Shown piece by piece: positions 7,499 through 16,563 of a stretch of DNA of 64,000 nucleotides; the stretch's first letter is position 1; every line of letters begins with the position of its first letter. The stretch spans positions 16,760 through 80,759 of the forward strand of contig JAGQZQ010000003.1 in NCBI GenBank assembly GCA_020435415.1, in the 5' to 3' direction. Both the position numbers and the translations under genes were made by a program. The notes under the pieces were generated by a model. That model saw only the letters and a program-made list of their open reading frames with translations. It had not been told where the DNA came from and did no database searches. Source of the DNA: Flavobacteriales bacterium. GTDB taxonomy: Bacteria > Bacteroidota > Bacteroidia > JACJYZ01.

Positions 7499-9247
7499 TT
7501 ATTGGTCGTAGTATCTTCGGTCGTTGATCTTTTTCTCAAGCAACTGTGAAGGCAATCCAATAGCGCGTGCCTTGTGCCAGTACTCCAGTGCTTCTTCGGT
7601 TCTTCCCAGCTTGAAAAGAATATCTCCGTAATGTTCAAGGATGGTTGGCCTGTCTTTATCGGATAACTCCATGGCTTTCTTGATCCACTTCTCCGCTTCT
7701 TCATATTTCTCCAAACGGAACATCACCCAACCGTAGGTATCCAGGAAAGAAGCATTGTTTGGCTCAATAACCGTGGCTTTTTCCGCCATGCGTGCGGCCT
7801 TGTTCAGGCTATCGCCGCGTAATGAAAGATAGTAGCTGTAATTGTTCAGAACGTAAGCATTCCTTGGTTCCAGAGTCAGGGCTTTTTCATATGCACCATC
7901 CGATTCACGGTGTTGATTGAGGCCGTGATAAGCGTCGCCAAGATTGGTAAAAAACTGGCCTTTTACCACCGCATCATCCTGCGCGAAATCAAGACCGGCA
8001 TTCAAGACATCTACGGCCTTTTTAAAATCTTTGGTTTGAATGTTGGCAAGTCCGTTTAGAAGATAAATGAGTCCCTGGGTTGGAAAGAGTTCCAACGCTT
8101 TTTGGCTTTCCTCGGCCATTGCCGGGAAATCTTCTAATTCGGATTCTATGATGAGCAGCTGTTTCCATACTGCAAATTTCTCGTGATCCAGGGAGATGGC
8201 TTTTCGGAATGCGTCACGTGCTTCTTCCAGCTTGTTCTCTCTGTACAGAAAGTCACCATACATAGCAAACGCTTTTGGTTCATTGGGGTGTGTGCGGACC
8301 ATGATATCGCAAAGCTCCATGGCCTGGCCTGTAAGTGCGGGATAAGTTTCGGAAATAGAATAGTACGAAAGAAGAATCTTGATCTTGGTGTCTATGTTCG
8401 CATTTTCCTGTTGGAATCCGGCCTTGAGTTCTTCAAAAGATTTATCATCCTGGCCAATGGAGCGGTAATAGTCGGCCAACGAAAAATGTACGATCGGGTT
8501 TTCAGGGTCCACCTCCTTCAGCTTCAGAAATGCCTTCAGCGCTTCTTCCTCCATATCGTTGGCGAAATAAAGCTCGGCAAGCATGCCATAATATCTTCCT
8601 TCAGCCGGATTAGACTGGATCAGTTTGTTAATCTCAGCCACTGCTTCAGTCACCTTTCCCATCCGAAGGTACAGGCGTTCCTTTTGTACGATCAGATCTT
8701 CATCAAGGCCCATACGGTCTTCAACTTCCTGGTATGTTTTAATGGCAGCCTCCAGTTTGCCCGCGGTGATCTGCACTGCAGCCAGTTCATATACATATTC
8801 CAGGTTTTCAGGATCATCTTTCAGCAGGCGGCGGTATACACTTATGGCATCTTCATACAGCCGGTTGTTCATGCAAACCTTGGCAAGCAACAGCTGGTAC
8901 CATTTGTTTTGTGGGTCCAGGCTCACCGCTTTTCTGGCAAAACCCAGGGCATCTTCATAACGGCCGGTGTTGTTGAAGACGGTGGCCAGCTCGTACATCA
9001 CGGCATGGTTGGCCGGATCGATGCGAAGACATTGGTTGTAAAGATTAACCGCGATGTCAAGGTTTCCAAGGACCTTCTCTTTGGCCGCCGAATAAAAAAG
9101 CCGGGTAACTGTAAGTTGATCCTTTTCATCAAGGACCTTGGTTTTTGATGATACGCCTGACTGCGCAACCTCATGCGATTTGCATCCCGTGCCCACAAGT
9201 GTTGCAGTGAGGATTAAAAAAAGGTATGGACGGATCAGGCTTTTCAT
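7499..9247 (-). CDS. TPR-repeat lipoprotein
   Basis: This 582-residue protein has a lipoprotein signal (LVGTGCKS, lipid Cys near residue 22) and then tetratricopeptide repeats along nearly its whole length. The A-helix pattern NxxxxYELAxxxxxxGRYEDALxxxxKAVxLDPQN recurs about a dozen times in variant forms. Such solenoids bind partner proteins in the periplasm. The start codon directly abuts the stop of the nucleotidyltransferase gene (9247/9248) and the stop lies four bases before the DUF4292 start, so all are co-transcribed. A function in envelope assembly is inferred from the neighbours only. Confidence 0.85.
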   Translation of the reverse strand: MKSLIRPYLFLILTATLVGTGCKSHEVAQSGVSSKTKVLDEKDQLTVTRLFYSAAKEKVLGNLDIAVNLYNQCLRIDPANHAVMYELATVFNNTGRYEDALGFARKAVSLDPQNKWYQLLLAKVCMNNRLYEDAISVYRRLLKDDPENLEYVYELAAVQITAGKLEAAIKTYQEVEDRMGLDEDLIVQKERLYLRMGKVTEAVAEINKLIQSNPAEGRYYGMLAELYFANDMEEEALKAFLKLKEVDPENPIVHFSLADYYRSIGQDDKSFEELKAGFQQENANIDTKIKILLSYYSISETYPALTGQAMELCDIMVRTHPNEPKAFAMYGDFLYRENKLEEARDAFRKAISLDHEKFAVWKQLLIIESELEDFPAMAEESQKALELFPTQGLIYLLNGLANIQTKDFKKAVDVLNAGLDFAQDDAVVKGQFFTNLGDAYHGLNQHRESDGAYEKALTLEPRNAYVLNNYSYYLSLRGDSLNKAARMAEKATVIEPNNASFLDTYGWVMFRLEKYEEAEKWIKKAMELSDKDRPTILEHYGDILFKLGRTEEALEYWHKARAIGLPSQLLEKKINDRRYYDQ

Positions 9248-10252
9248 TTAGTTTTTCACTGTCGTGTAATCGCCGATGCTCAGGTCTGAAGCCTCATGCT
9301 CGAGGGAAACATGGTTACCGATCATTGAATTACTGATCACTAGTCCCTTTACCACAGAATCTTCCTGAACAATGCTATTATGGATAACGGCATCTGTGAT
9401 GGTTGTATTTTTCCCCACAGATGTGTGCGGTCCGACGACGGCATTTTTGAGGGTCACATTATCCCCGATAAAACACGGAGGGATAATAACACTGTTTTCC
9501 TGCTTGATGTTTTGACTCACCAGTGACTTGTCGCGAAAGCGTTCCAACATGCGTTGATTGGTATCCACGGTAGCATTTTTATTTCCGCAGTCAAGCCATT
9601 CGCTTACTGTTCCGGGGGCGAAGCGGGCACCTTTGGCTTTCATGTTCTCCAGTGCACTCGTCAACTGATATTCTCCCTTATCCCTGACATCGTTATCGAT
9701 CAGGTACTGGAGTTCACTGTGCAGGGTTTCACCACTGCCGAAATAATAAATGCCGATAATGGCGAGGTCTGAAACGAAGGTCTGGGGTTTCTCCACGAAG
9801 TCGGTGATCACCTGATCATCATTTACTTTCACCACACCGAATGGCCTGGGATCTTCCACCTTGTGTACCCATATCACACCGTCTTTGCTTTCATCCAGTT
9901 TAAAGTCCGAACGGAACAAGGTATCTGCAAATGCCACGATCACTTTGCCTTTCAATGCACTCTCTGCGCATAGGATGGCATGTCCTGTACCGAGGGCCTC
10001 TTCCTGGTAATGAATGGTTCCTTTGGCGCCATGGGAAGCAGCAATGTTTACCAGGGCATCTTCCACTTGCTTTCCGAAATCACCGATAACAAAAGCGACT
10101 TCCTCTACTTTCTCCTGGCACATAGCCACAAGGTCCTCAACCAGCCACTCCACAATCGGTTTTCCGGCCACCGGGATCAGGGGTTTGGGTATGGTGAGCG
10201 TGTGAGGTCTCATCCGTTTTCCCATTCCAGCCATTGGTATAATAATTCTCAT
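9248..10252 (-). CDS. Sugar-1-phosphate nucleotidyltransferase with left-handed beta-helix tail
   Basis: The N-terminus MRIIIPMAGMGKRMRPHTL with PKPLIPVAGKP is the nucleotide-binding signature of the NTP-transferase family (RmlA, mannose-1-phosphate guanylyltransferase and relatives). After the Rossmann-like domain (about 1-235) come hexapeptide-like repeats (VIIPPCFIGDNVTLKNAVVG, then SVGKNTTITD), a left-handed beta helix usual in bifunctional members. It makes an NDP-sugar for surface polysaccharide. The choice of NTP and sugar cannot be fixed by eye. It lies upstream of the TPR gene without a gap and 52 bp after dut. Confidence 0.85.
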   Translation of the reverse strand: MRIIIPMAGMGKRMRPHTLTIPKPLIPVAGKPIVEWLVEDLVAMCQEKVEEVAFVIGDFGKQVEDALVNIAASHGAKGTIHYQEEALGTGHAILCAESALKGKVIVAFADTLFRSDFKLDESKDGVIWVHKVEDPRPFGVVKVNDDQVITDFVEKPQTFVSDLAIIGIYYFGSGETLHSELQYLIDNDVRDKGEYQLTSALENMKAKGARFAPGTVSEWLDCGNKNATVDTNQRMLERFRDKSLVSQNIKQENSVIIPPCFIGDNVTLKNAVVGPHTSVGKNTTITDAVIHNSIVQEDSVVKGLVISNSMIGNHVSLEHEASDLSIGDYTTVKN

Positions 10253-10304
10253 AATTCGTATTTCTTAAATCTCAAATCTTAACTCTTAATTCCGAAGGTC
10301 GTTT

Positions 10305-10742
10305 CTAATGTTTACCTGTATGACCGAATCCACCGGCACCGCGGGATGTTTCTTCCAGGGCCTCACTGACCTCCCAGGTCACGCTTTCATGACGTGCGAT
10401 GACCATTTGCGCAATGCGCTCGCCATCCCGAATCACAAAAGGTTCATTGGAAAGATTCACCAGGATTACACATACCTCTCCGCGGTAATCGGCATCGATG
10501 GTGCCGGGGCTGTTGAGAACGGTAACCCCTTTTTTGATGGCCAGTCCGCTTCTGGGTCTTACCTGTGCTTCAAAGCCCTGGGGAAGAGCAATGAACAGAC
10601 CGGTTGGTATCAATACACGACCCAGTGGTGCCAGTGTAATGTCCTCTTCAATGTTGGCGCGTAAATCCATTCCTGCAGACTGTACGGTCTCATATTCAGG
10701 GAGCGGATGCCGGGATTGGTTTATGATCTTAATTTTTGTCAT
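10305..10742 (-). CDS. dut: Deoxyuridine 5'-triphosphate nucleotidohydrolase (dUTPase)
   Basis: At 145 residues this is the normal length for trimeric dUTPase, which converts dUTP to dUMP and pyrophosphate, keeping uracil out of DNA and feeding dTMP synthesis. All five motifs are visible: AGMDLRA (1), RPRSGLA (2), [10 protein letters not shown] with the catalytic Asp (3), RIAQMVI (4) and the C-terminal [10 protein letters not shown] (5) that closes over the substrate. The start overlaps the end of the flippase gene by 14 nt, a coupling common in this gene order in Bacteroidota. Confidence 0.96.
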   Translation of the reverse strand: MTKIKIINQSRHPLPEYETVQSAGMDLRANIEEDITLAPLGRVLIPTGLFIALPQGFEAQVRPRSGLAIKKGVTVLNSPGTIDADYRGEVCVILVNLSNEPFVIRDGERIAQMVIARHESVTWEVSEALEETSRGAGGFGHTGKH

Positions 10743-12225
10743 GTTGAGGGCGTCGGAGTGTTTTTAGTTTTTCAAGCAATTCCGGATTGGTGGATATGAC
10801 CGCCAACAGATAGACGAAGATAAAGAATGTATTGGCAATTTGAGCCATCCAGAACGGCATTTCCGGCATGAAACCGTTCAGGTAATACAATCCCAATGCC
10901 AGTATAATGTATCCGATTACTTTGGGCAGGTGGTATGGCACGGGCAGATGTTTCTTACCGATCCAATAAGATAGGAATGCCATGGACATGTAACAGACCA
11001 ACGTTACCCATGCAGATGCCATATAGCCATATGCGGGGATCCAGAAGTAGTTCCCTACGATGGTGATGGCTGCACCGCAAACCGTGATCATGGCGCCGGT
11101 GAAGGTCTTCTTTCTTAATTTATACCAGATGGACAGGTTATAAAAGAAGCCCAGAAATACATTGGCCAGCAGAATGATTGGAACCACCTTCAACCCCACG
11201 TGATAACGCTCACCAATAAGTGTTTTTACAATATCCATGTAAACCATGATGGCCAGGAAGATCAGTCCGCAAACAGCAGAAAAGTATGTCATGATGTTGG
11301 CGTATGTCTTCAGCGCGTCTTTTTCTTTTTCATGGGAGAAATAGAATGGCTCTGCTGCATAGCGGAACGATTGCACGAACAGTGTCAGGATCATGGCCAG
11401 CTTATAACATGCACCGTAAACGCCAACGGCGGCCATCCTGCTTTCAAAATCCAGAGGAAGCCGGTACTTGAGCATCAGACGGTCCAGGGTCTCGTTGATT
11501 GAACCCGCAACCCCCAGGATCAGCAACGGCAGGGCGTATACCAGCATTTCTTTCCAGATGTGCAGGTCAATACCGATTCGAATTTGTCCGGACCATATAA
11601 ACAAGAGGAGAAGGGTTGCAGAACTGGCTACCAGGTTGGCGATAAAAATATATCCGACTCCGGCACGTGGTCCCAGAAACAATCCGTTGAATCCCAACGT
11701 CTCCGAAAACAAGTGGGGCGCTGCCAATATGAAGAGCAGATTCAATCCGATATTGATACTGATGTTGACCAGCTTGATGGTGGCAAATGCCGTGGCTTTG
11801 TTTTCGGACCGGAGTTTGGCAAACGGAATGGCTGAGATGGCATCAAATGCAATGATCATGGCAAACCACACAACATATTCCGTGTTGTCCGGATAGCCTA
11901 GTACGGCGGCAATCTGTGATGAGAACATGACGGCTGAAACCAGAAAGATCAGCGAAGTCAGTATCAGCGAAGTCAATGCGGTGGCATATACCTTTTTCTT
12001 ATCCAGCGTGCTTTCACTAAACCTGAAGTAGGCAGTTTCCATGCCATAGGTCAGGATGATGATAAGCAATGCCAGATAGGTGTACATCTCTGTGACCACA
12101 CCGTACTCATGCTCGGGCAGAACGTGCGTATAAAGAGGGATGAGCAGAAAATTCAGGAACCTCCCGATAATACTGCTGAGGCCATAGATGGCCGTTTGTC
12201 CTGCCAGTTTCTTAAGTGGATTCAA
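10729..12225 (-). CDS. Polysaccharide flippase (Wzx / MATE-like) membrane protein
   Basis: The 498-residue protein is strongly hydrophobic with about 12 to 14 membrane segments. The N-terminus [34 protein letters not shown] is typical of oligosaccharide flippases of the Wzx/PST type, which move lipid-linked glycan units across the inner membrane. No charged soluble domain is attached. Genes for dUTPase and a nucleotidyltransferase follow in the same operon. The exact cargo is unknown. It could supply an O-antigen-like or exopolysaccharide pathway. Confidence 0.88.
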   Translation of the reverse strand: MNPLKKLAGQTAIYGLSSIIGRFLNFLLIPLYTHVLPEHEYGVVTEMYTYLALLIIILTYGMETAYFRFSESTLDKKKVYATALTSLILTSLIFLVSAVMFSSQIAAVLGYPDNTEYVVWFAMIIAFDAISAIPFAKLRSENKATAFATIKLVNISINIGLNLLFILAAPHLFSETLGFNGLFLGPRAGVGYIFIANLVASSATLLLLFIWSGQIRIGIDLHIWKEMLVYALPLLILGVAGSINETLDRLMLKYRLPLDFESRMAAVGVYGACYKLAMILTLFVQSFRYAAEPFYFSHEKEKDALKTYANIMTYFSAVCGLIFLAIMVYMDIVKTLIGERYHVGLKVVPIILLANVFLGFFYNLSIWYKLRKKTFTGAMITVCGAAITIVGNYFWIPAYGYMASAWVTLVCYMSMAFLSYWIGKKHLPVPYHLPKVIGYIILALGLYYLNGFMPEMPFWMAQIANTFFIFVYLLAVISTNPELLEKLKTLRRPQHDKN

Positions 12226-12266
12226 AGGATATACGGTACGCTTTTGTAAAGGTATGATCCCGACAC

Positions 12267-12542
12267 TTAGTGCCTGATCTCAAATGTTGCATAGGATTGC
12301 GATACAGGATGCTCTTCAATGGCCAGATTGTCAACACGTGCATTCTCCGGACCTTTTCCGCACCACTTAATGAACGCATCAATCAGGCTCTCTTCGCCTT
12401 GTGCTTCTATCCATACATCTCCTCCGGCCTCGTTCCTGACAAAACCTGCAATGCCCAGTTTTTGTGCTTCATGTTGTGCGGACTTCCGATAATACACCCC
12501 CTGGACTTTCCCTGAAACCCTGATGGAGATATGTTTTACCAT
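12267..12542 (-). CDS. acyP: Acylphosphatase
   Basis: The 91-residue protein has the acylphosphatase signature: RVSGKVQGVYYRKSAQHEA with the catalytic Arg and the phosphate loop, and a later GFVRNEAGGDVWIEAQGE with the catalytic Asn. It hydrolyses carboxyl-phosphate bonds such as in 1,3-bisphosphoglycerate or acetyl phosphate. Its ATG shares a base with the TAA of the crotonase gene (TAATG at 12540-12544), so the two are translated together. Confidence 0.93.
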   Translation of the reverse strand: MVKHISIRVSGKVQGVYYRKSAQHEAQKLGIAGFVRNEAGGDVWIEAQGEESLIDAFIKWCGKGPENARVDNLAIEEHPVSQSYATFEIRH

Positions 12543-13330
12543 TATTTTCCGGGGAATTGTGGTTTCCGCTTTTCCAGAAAAGCGCTGGTCCCTTCTTTAA
12601 AGTCTTCCGTCCCGAAGCATTTCCCGAACTCCTCAACCTCGGTCACAAAGCCGTCCTCCCCATCCTTGAAATGTGCATCCAGACAGCGTATCACACCTTT
12701 TACTGCCACCGGGGATTTGGAAAGTACCTTATCAAGGAGTTCCCGTGTTTTGGTCATTAATTCTTCCTTGCTTGTCAGGGCATTCAGAAGACCAAGCTTC
12801 AATGCTTCTTCGCCGGTGATCATGTCTCCGGTCATCAGGAGTTCTGCGGCTTTGGTTTTTCCGACATATTGGATCAGTCTCTGGGTACCACCATATCCCG
12901 GGATCAAACCCAGGTTCACTTCTGGTTGTCCGAAGCGTGCATTTTCCGAGGCAACCCTCAGATGACAGGCCATGGCAAGCTCGCACCCGCCCCCGAGGGC
13001 GAATCCGTTAATAGCAGCGATCACGGGCTTATGGCAATCCTCAATCATTTTGAAAATAGCCTGGCCGTTCGCAGCAAACGCTTTTCCTTCTTCCGGGGAG
13101 ATATCTAAAAATTCCTTGATATCCGCGCCGGCAACAAATGCTTTTTCTCCGGCACCCGTGATGATGATACCTTTTACTTCCTGGTCATCACTTGCTTCGA
13201 GCACCACTGATCGGATCTCTTCAAGGGTAGCCCTGTTCAAGGCATTCAGCTTATCAGGGCGGTTAATGGTGAGGGTGAGAATTCCGGCTTCCACATCCGC
13301 CAGTAAGTTTTCATAAGTAACGCTTTCCAT
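12542..13330 (-). CDS. Enoyl-CoA hydratase / crotonase family protein
   Basis: The 262-residue crotonase has the oxyanion-hole segments AFVAGADIKEF and GFALGGGCELAM and both catalytic glutamates of hydratases, E117 and E137 (GQPEVNLGLIPGYGGTQRL). This supports water addition to trans-2-enoyl-CoA, as in beta-oxidation or butanoate metabolism, rather than a non-hydratase crotonase. The gene starts 13 bp after the B12-binding protein gene and overlaps acyP by one base, so the three form one unit. Confidence 0.92.
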   Translation of the reverse strand: MESVTYENLLADVEAGILTLTINRPDKLNALNRATLEEIRSVVLEASDDQEVKGIIITGAGEKAFVAGADIKEFLDISPEEGKAFAANGQAIFKMIEDCHKPVIAAINGFALGGGCELAMACHLRVASENARFGQPEVNLGLIPGYGGTQRLIQYVGKTKAAELLMTGDMITGEEALKLGLLNALTSKEELMTKTRELLDKVLSKSPVAVKGVIRCLDAHFKDGEDGFVTEVEEFGKCFGTEDFKEGTSAFLEKRKPQFPGK

Positions 13331-13343
13331 ATATCGAATCGGT

Positions 13344-13754
13344 TTATGAGTGGTTGCGATGGGTTTCCACCCAATCGCGTATGTAGTTCACAATGACCCC
13401 CGTTTCCGTTCCCGGTGCGAACAATTGTCCCACACCCATTTCTGCCAGCTTTTTCATATCGTCATCCGGTATGATGCCACCTCCGGTGAGTAGAACGTCA
13501 TCCAACCCCTTATTATTCATCATTTCCTTGATTTTCGGGAATACTGTCATGTGCGCACCGGATAAAATGCTGATCCCTATCGCGTCCACATCCTCTTGCA
13601 ATGCAGCGTTCACCACTTTTTCGGCGGTTTGTCTGAGTCCGGTATAGATCACTTCCATCCCGGCATCCCTCAAAAATGAGGCAATTACTTTTGCGCCACG
13701 GTCATGCCCATCCAGGCCAACTTTGGCGATCAACACACGAATAGGTCGGTTCAT
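13344..13754 (-). CDS. Stand-alone cobalamin-binding subunit of an acyl-CoA mutase
   Basis: The 136-residue protein is only a B12-binding Rossmann domain. It has DGHDRG (the DxHxxG motif whose His ligates cobalt), the SILSG loop and the GGG loop before IIPDDD. In classical methylmalonyl-CoA mutase this domain is fused to the catalytic barrel; here it is separate, as in split mutases. No catalytic subunit is in the window. The ATG at 13754 was preferred to 13808 because family members begin [16 protein letters not shown] and because a TACATTTG element at 13777-13784 lies between the two. Confidence 0.85.
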   Translation of the reverse strand: MNRPIRVLIAKVGLDGHDRGAKVIASFLRDAGMEVIYTGLRQTAEKVVNAALQEDVDAIGISILSGAHMTVFPKIKEMMNNKGLDDVLLTGGGIIPDDDMKKLAEMGVGQLFAPGTETGVIVNYIRDWVETHRNHS

Positions 13755-13776
13755 AATAGGGGGCTTGCGCTTTTGA

Positions 13777-13784
13777 CAAATGTA
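13777..13784 (-). promoter_or_regulatory. -7 promoter element TACATTTG for the B12-binding/crotonase/acyP genes
   Basis: It is a full TAnnTTTG match on the minus strand, 22 nt before the ATG at 13754. It overlaps the N-terminal extension of the longer frame, arguing against a start at 13808. Confidence 0.45.
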
Positions 13785-13826
13785 ATAATTTGTGCCAAAG
13801 CCGCACATGGTGCGGGGGTGCCAACT

Positions 13827-15002
13827 TTACGCTTTTACCCGGGTAATCAGGTCTTCCGCCACCGCACGGGTCTCGTGGTCGGTTTGGAGCAAATCATCAA
13901 GACCAGGTTTTGCTATAAAGGGGACTTGAGCCAAGCACTGTTCGATGACCCCGGGAATACCGGTAAATGGAATTTGTTCATTCAAAAAAGCAGCTACGGC
14001 AATTTCGTTGGCGGCATTCATGACACAGGGACTGTTGCCTCCCTGTTTCATGGCATCGAATGCAAGCCTGAGACATCGAAAGGTCTCAATATCGGGTGAT
14101 TCGAATGTGAGTTCCGGATATTGCATGAAGTTAAACCTTGGGAATTCAGATTTCATACGATTGGGGTATCCCAGGGCATATTGAATGGGCAGTTTCATGT
14201 CTGGCAAACCCATCTGCGCTTTCATGGATCCGTCCTCAAATTGCACAATGGAGTGAATGATGCTTTGCGGATGAACGATCACTTCGATCTGCTCGGGTCG
14301 CAAACCAAAGAGCCATCGGGCTTCTATCACCTCCAACCCCTTGTTCATCAGGGTTGCGGAATCAATGGTCACTTTTGCGCCCATGTCCCAGTTGGGGTGA
14401 TTCAATGCCTGTTCAGGTTTGATATCCTGAAGTCCGGAAGCCTTTCGGCCCCGGAATGGTCCACCGGAAGCGGTCAGTACTACCTTCTCGATGGGGTTGT
14501 GAAACTCTCCTGCCAGACATTGGAAGATGGCTGAGTGTTCGGAGTCAATCGGGTAAATATTCACACCCGCTTCTCTGGCGGTTTGCGTAACGATATCTCC
14601 ACCTACCACCAGTGTTTCCTTGTTGGCAAGCGCAATGGTTTTTCCTGCACGAATGGCTCGGAGTGTAGGTTTCAGGCCGGACGAACCGACGAGGGCGGTC
14701 AACACCAGGTTGATCTCTTCCATCTCCACCACCTGTTCCAGGGCATCGGATCCGGCGTATACTTTGATATCAAAGGATTCCAGGGCATCCGATACTTGCC
14801 GGTAAGCATCCTTATTTCCGATAACGACGGCATTGGGCCGCCATGCAATCGCCTGTTCAATTAATAATGCTGCATTGTTTTGGGCTGTCAGTACCTCCAC
14901 TTCGAAATGATCACGCTGCCCGGCGATCACTTCAAGTGCCTGTGTACCGATTGATCCGGTAGACCCAAGGATGGCGATATGTTTCTTTTCCTGTACCCTC
15001 AT
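13827..15002 (-). CDS. dxr: 1-deoxy-D-xylulose 5-phosphate reductoisomerase
   Basis: DXR converts DXP to 2-C-methyl-D-erythritol 4-phosphate with NADPH, the committed step of the MEP isoprenoid pathway. The N-terminus IAILGSTGSIGTQALEVI is the NADPH-binding motif, followed by ANKETLVVGG and the metal-binding and substrate segment PIDSEHSAIFQCL, then ASGGPFRG and TIDSATLMNKGLEVIEA. Length is 391 residues from the ATG at 15002. The frame extends to 15020, but a TATTTTTG element at 15018-15025 makes the shorter start more likely. In this window it is not next to rseP. Confidence 0.96.
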   Translation of the reverse strand: MRVQEKKHIAILGSTGSIGTQALEVIAGQRDHFEVEVLTAQNNAALLIEQAIAWRPNAVVIGNKDAYRQVSDALESFDIKVYAGSDALEQVVEMEEINLVLTALVGSSGLKPTLRAIRAGKTIALANKETLVVGGDIVTQTAREAGVNIYPIDSEHSAIFQCLAGEFHNPIEKVVLTASGGPFRGRKASGLQDIKPEQALNHPNWDMGAKVTIDSATLMNKGLEVIEARWLFGLRPEQIEVIVHPQSIIHSIVQFEDGSMKAQMGLPDMKLPIQYALGYPNRMKSEFPRFNFMQYPELTFESPDIETFRCLRLAFDAMKQGGNSPCVMNAANEIAVAAFLNEQIPFTGIPGVIEQCLAQVPFIAKPGLDDLLQTDHETRAVAEDLITRVKA

Positions 15003-15017
15003 GTGATGCGCAGGCTG

Positions 15018-15025
15018 CAAAAATA
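15018..15025 (-). promoter_or_regulatory. Possible -7 element TATTTTTG upstream of dxr
   Basis: A full TAnnTTTG match lies 15 nt before the ATG at 15002, in the 53-bp gap after the GH3-family gene. It may give dxr its own transcript. Confidence 0.35.
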
Positions 15026-15055
15026 GGTTTTATTGTGTTGATGACTATCTGTACT

Positions 15056-16558
15056 CTAAATGATCCAGCCTCCGGACAGCAGAGCGTCGGCTATTTTTCG
15101 ATCGTTGGACAACCGCGGTACCTTGTTCTGCCCGCCCAACTTCCCGATAGACTTCATGTATCCGATAAATCCTTCCTGTTGTACAGTCCGCACCTCCAGC
15201 GTTCTCAGGATATTTCCGTCCAGCAGATCCTTATAGTAGATATTTTGTTGTTGCATGAGGGCATCCAATCTGTTTCGGAACCCTTCCGGATCCGATGGAG
15301 GGATGCTGAATTCAACAAACCATTCGTGGTATGGCAAACCGTCTGCAGGCTTTACCTGGGGAGCCACGGTAAATTCACGGATCTCTGCATTGAACTCCGT
15401 GGCGGCGATCTGCATGGCACGATCCACTTCCTCGCCAATGACGTGTTCACCGAAAGCACTTATAAAATGTTTGATACGGCCGGTCACGATCAATCGGTAA
15501 GGGTCTGTGGAAATGAATTTAACCGTATCACCGATGCTGTACGCCCAAAGGCCGGCGTTGCTGCTGAGAACAAGGGCATACTGAACACCTGTTTTTACTT
15601 CCTGCAGTGTTAACCGTGTCGGGTTTTCATTGTGTACTTCATCCAAGGGGATAAACTCAAAAAAGACCCCGCTGTCCACGTTCAACAGCAAACCTTCTTC
15701 ATCATGCCGGTCCTGGAAGGCAATAAATCCTTCCGAAGCTGGATAAAGTTCGATGGTATCCACGTGGCCACCGATCAGCTTATCAAAACCTGCTTTGTAC
15801 GGAGAGAAGTTCACCCCACCATGTACAAAGAGGCTGAAGTTTGGAAATATATCCAGGATGGTTTCCTTTCCGGTAAACTTGAGCAGTTTTTCGAAATACA
15901 TCTGCACCCAGGACGGGATGCCGCTGATAAGGCGCATGTCTTTGTCCACAGTCTCCCGGACAATGGCATCAACCTTCATCTCCCAGTCCTCTATACAGTT
16001 GGTGTCATATGAAGGAAGCTGGTTGCCCCGCAGATATCCGGGTACGTGATGGTTTACAATACCTGACAGGCGACCGGTAAGGATACCATTGGTTTTTGCC
16101 AGTTCGGGGCTGCCTGACAAGAAGATCATTTTTCCTCCCACGAACTTTGATTTCCCGGTGGTAGCAATATAATTCAACAAGGCATTTCGTGCGGTATCAA
16201 TGTGGTTGTGGATGGATTCAGAAGTGATTGGAATGTATTTGGTTCCTGAGGTGGTTCCTGAGGTTTTGCTCAGGTAGATGGGTTTACCGGGCCACAAAAT
16301 ATCCGAGTCACCATCCTTTACCTTTTCAAGCCATGGTTTAAGATTTTCGTAGTCTCTAACGGGTACGTGTTTCTTGAAATCCCGGGGCGCTGAGATGTTT
16401 CCAAATCCATGTTCTTTGCCAAAGGCTGTTTGTGCTGCCGTCGATATCAGGTGATTGAACACGGCGGCCTGTGCCTGATCCGGCCGCTCCACACTTTTCA
16501 TCATACGCTGCCGGATAAACTTTGCAACGGGTATGCTGAGGGTGGATTTTAAACTCAT
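15056..16558 (-). CDS. GH3-family (auxin-responsive-type) adenylate-forming enzyme
   Basis: The 500-residue protein resembles plant GH3 acyl-acid amido synthetases, members of the adenylate-forming superfamily. The ATP-phosphate loop is SKTSGTTSGTKYIP, followed by FVHGGVNFSPYK and the GLWAYSIGDTVKF motif that binds the adenylate, then RIKHFISAFGEHV before the mobile C-terminal domain. Such proteins are widespread in Bacteroidota, but their acyl and amine substrates are mostly unknown. It is six bp downstream of the M23 peptidase gene. The plant-hormone name should not be taken as function. Confidence 0.88.
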   Translation of the reverse strand: MSLKSTLSIPVAKFIRQRMMKSVERPDQAQAAVFNHLISTAAQTAFGKEHGFGNISAPRDFKKHVPVRDYENLKPWLEKVKDGDSDILWPGKPIYLSKTSGTTSGTKYIPITSESIHNHIDTARNALLNYIATTGKSKFVGGKMIFLSGSPELAKTNGILTGRLSGIVNHHVPGYLRGNQLPSYDTNCIEDWEMKVDAIVRETVDKDMRLISGIPSWVQMYFEKLLKFTGKETILDIFPNFSLFVHGGVNFSPYKAGFDKLIGGHVDTIELYPASEGFIAFQDRHDEEGLLLNVDSGVFFEFIPLDEVHNENPTRLTLQEVKTGVQYALVLSSNAGLWAYSIGDTVKFISTDPYRLIVTGRIKHFISAFGEHVIGEEVDRAMQIAATEFNAEIREFTVAPQVKPADGLPYHEWFVEFSIPPSDPEGFRNRLDALMQQQNIYYKDLLDGNILRTLEVRTVQQEGFIGYMKSIGKLGGQNKVPRLSNDRKIADALLSGGWII

Positions 16559-16563
16559 ATCGT

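Noticed and set aside
7495..7704. N-terminal extension of the DUF4292 protein
   Set aside because: It overlaps the TPR coding sequence and lacks any family similarity; the GTG at 7494 gives a proper lipoprotein signal.
8183..9148. 321-codon + strand frame inside the TPR gene
   Set aside because: It is fully antisense to a gene with clear TPR repeats, lipobox and operon spacing; its own product has no recognisable domain.
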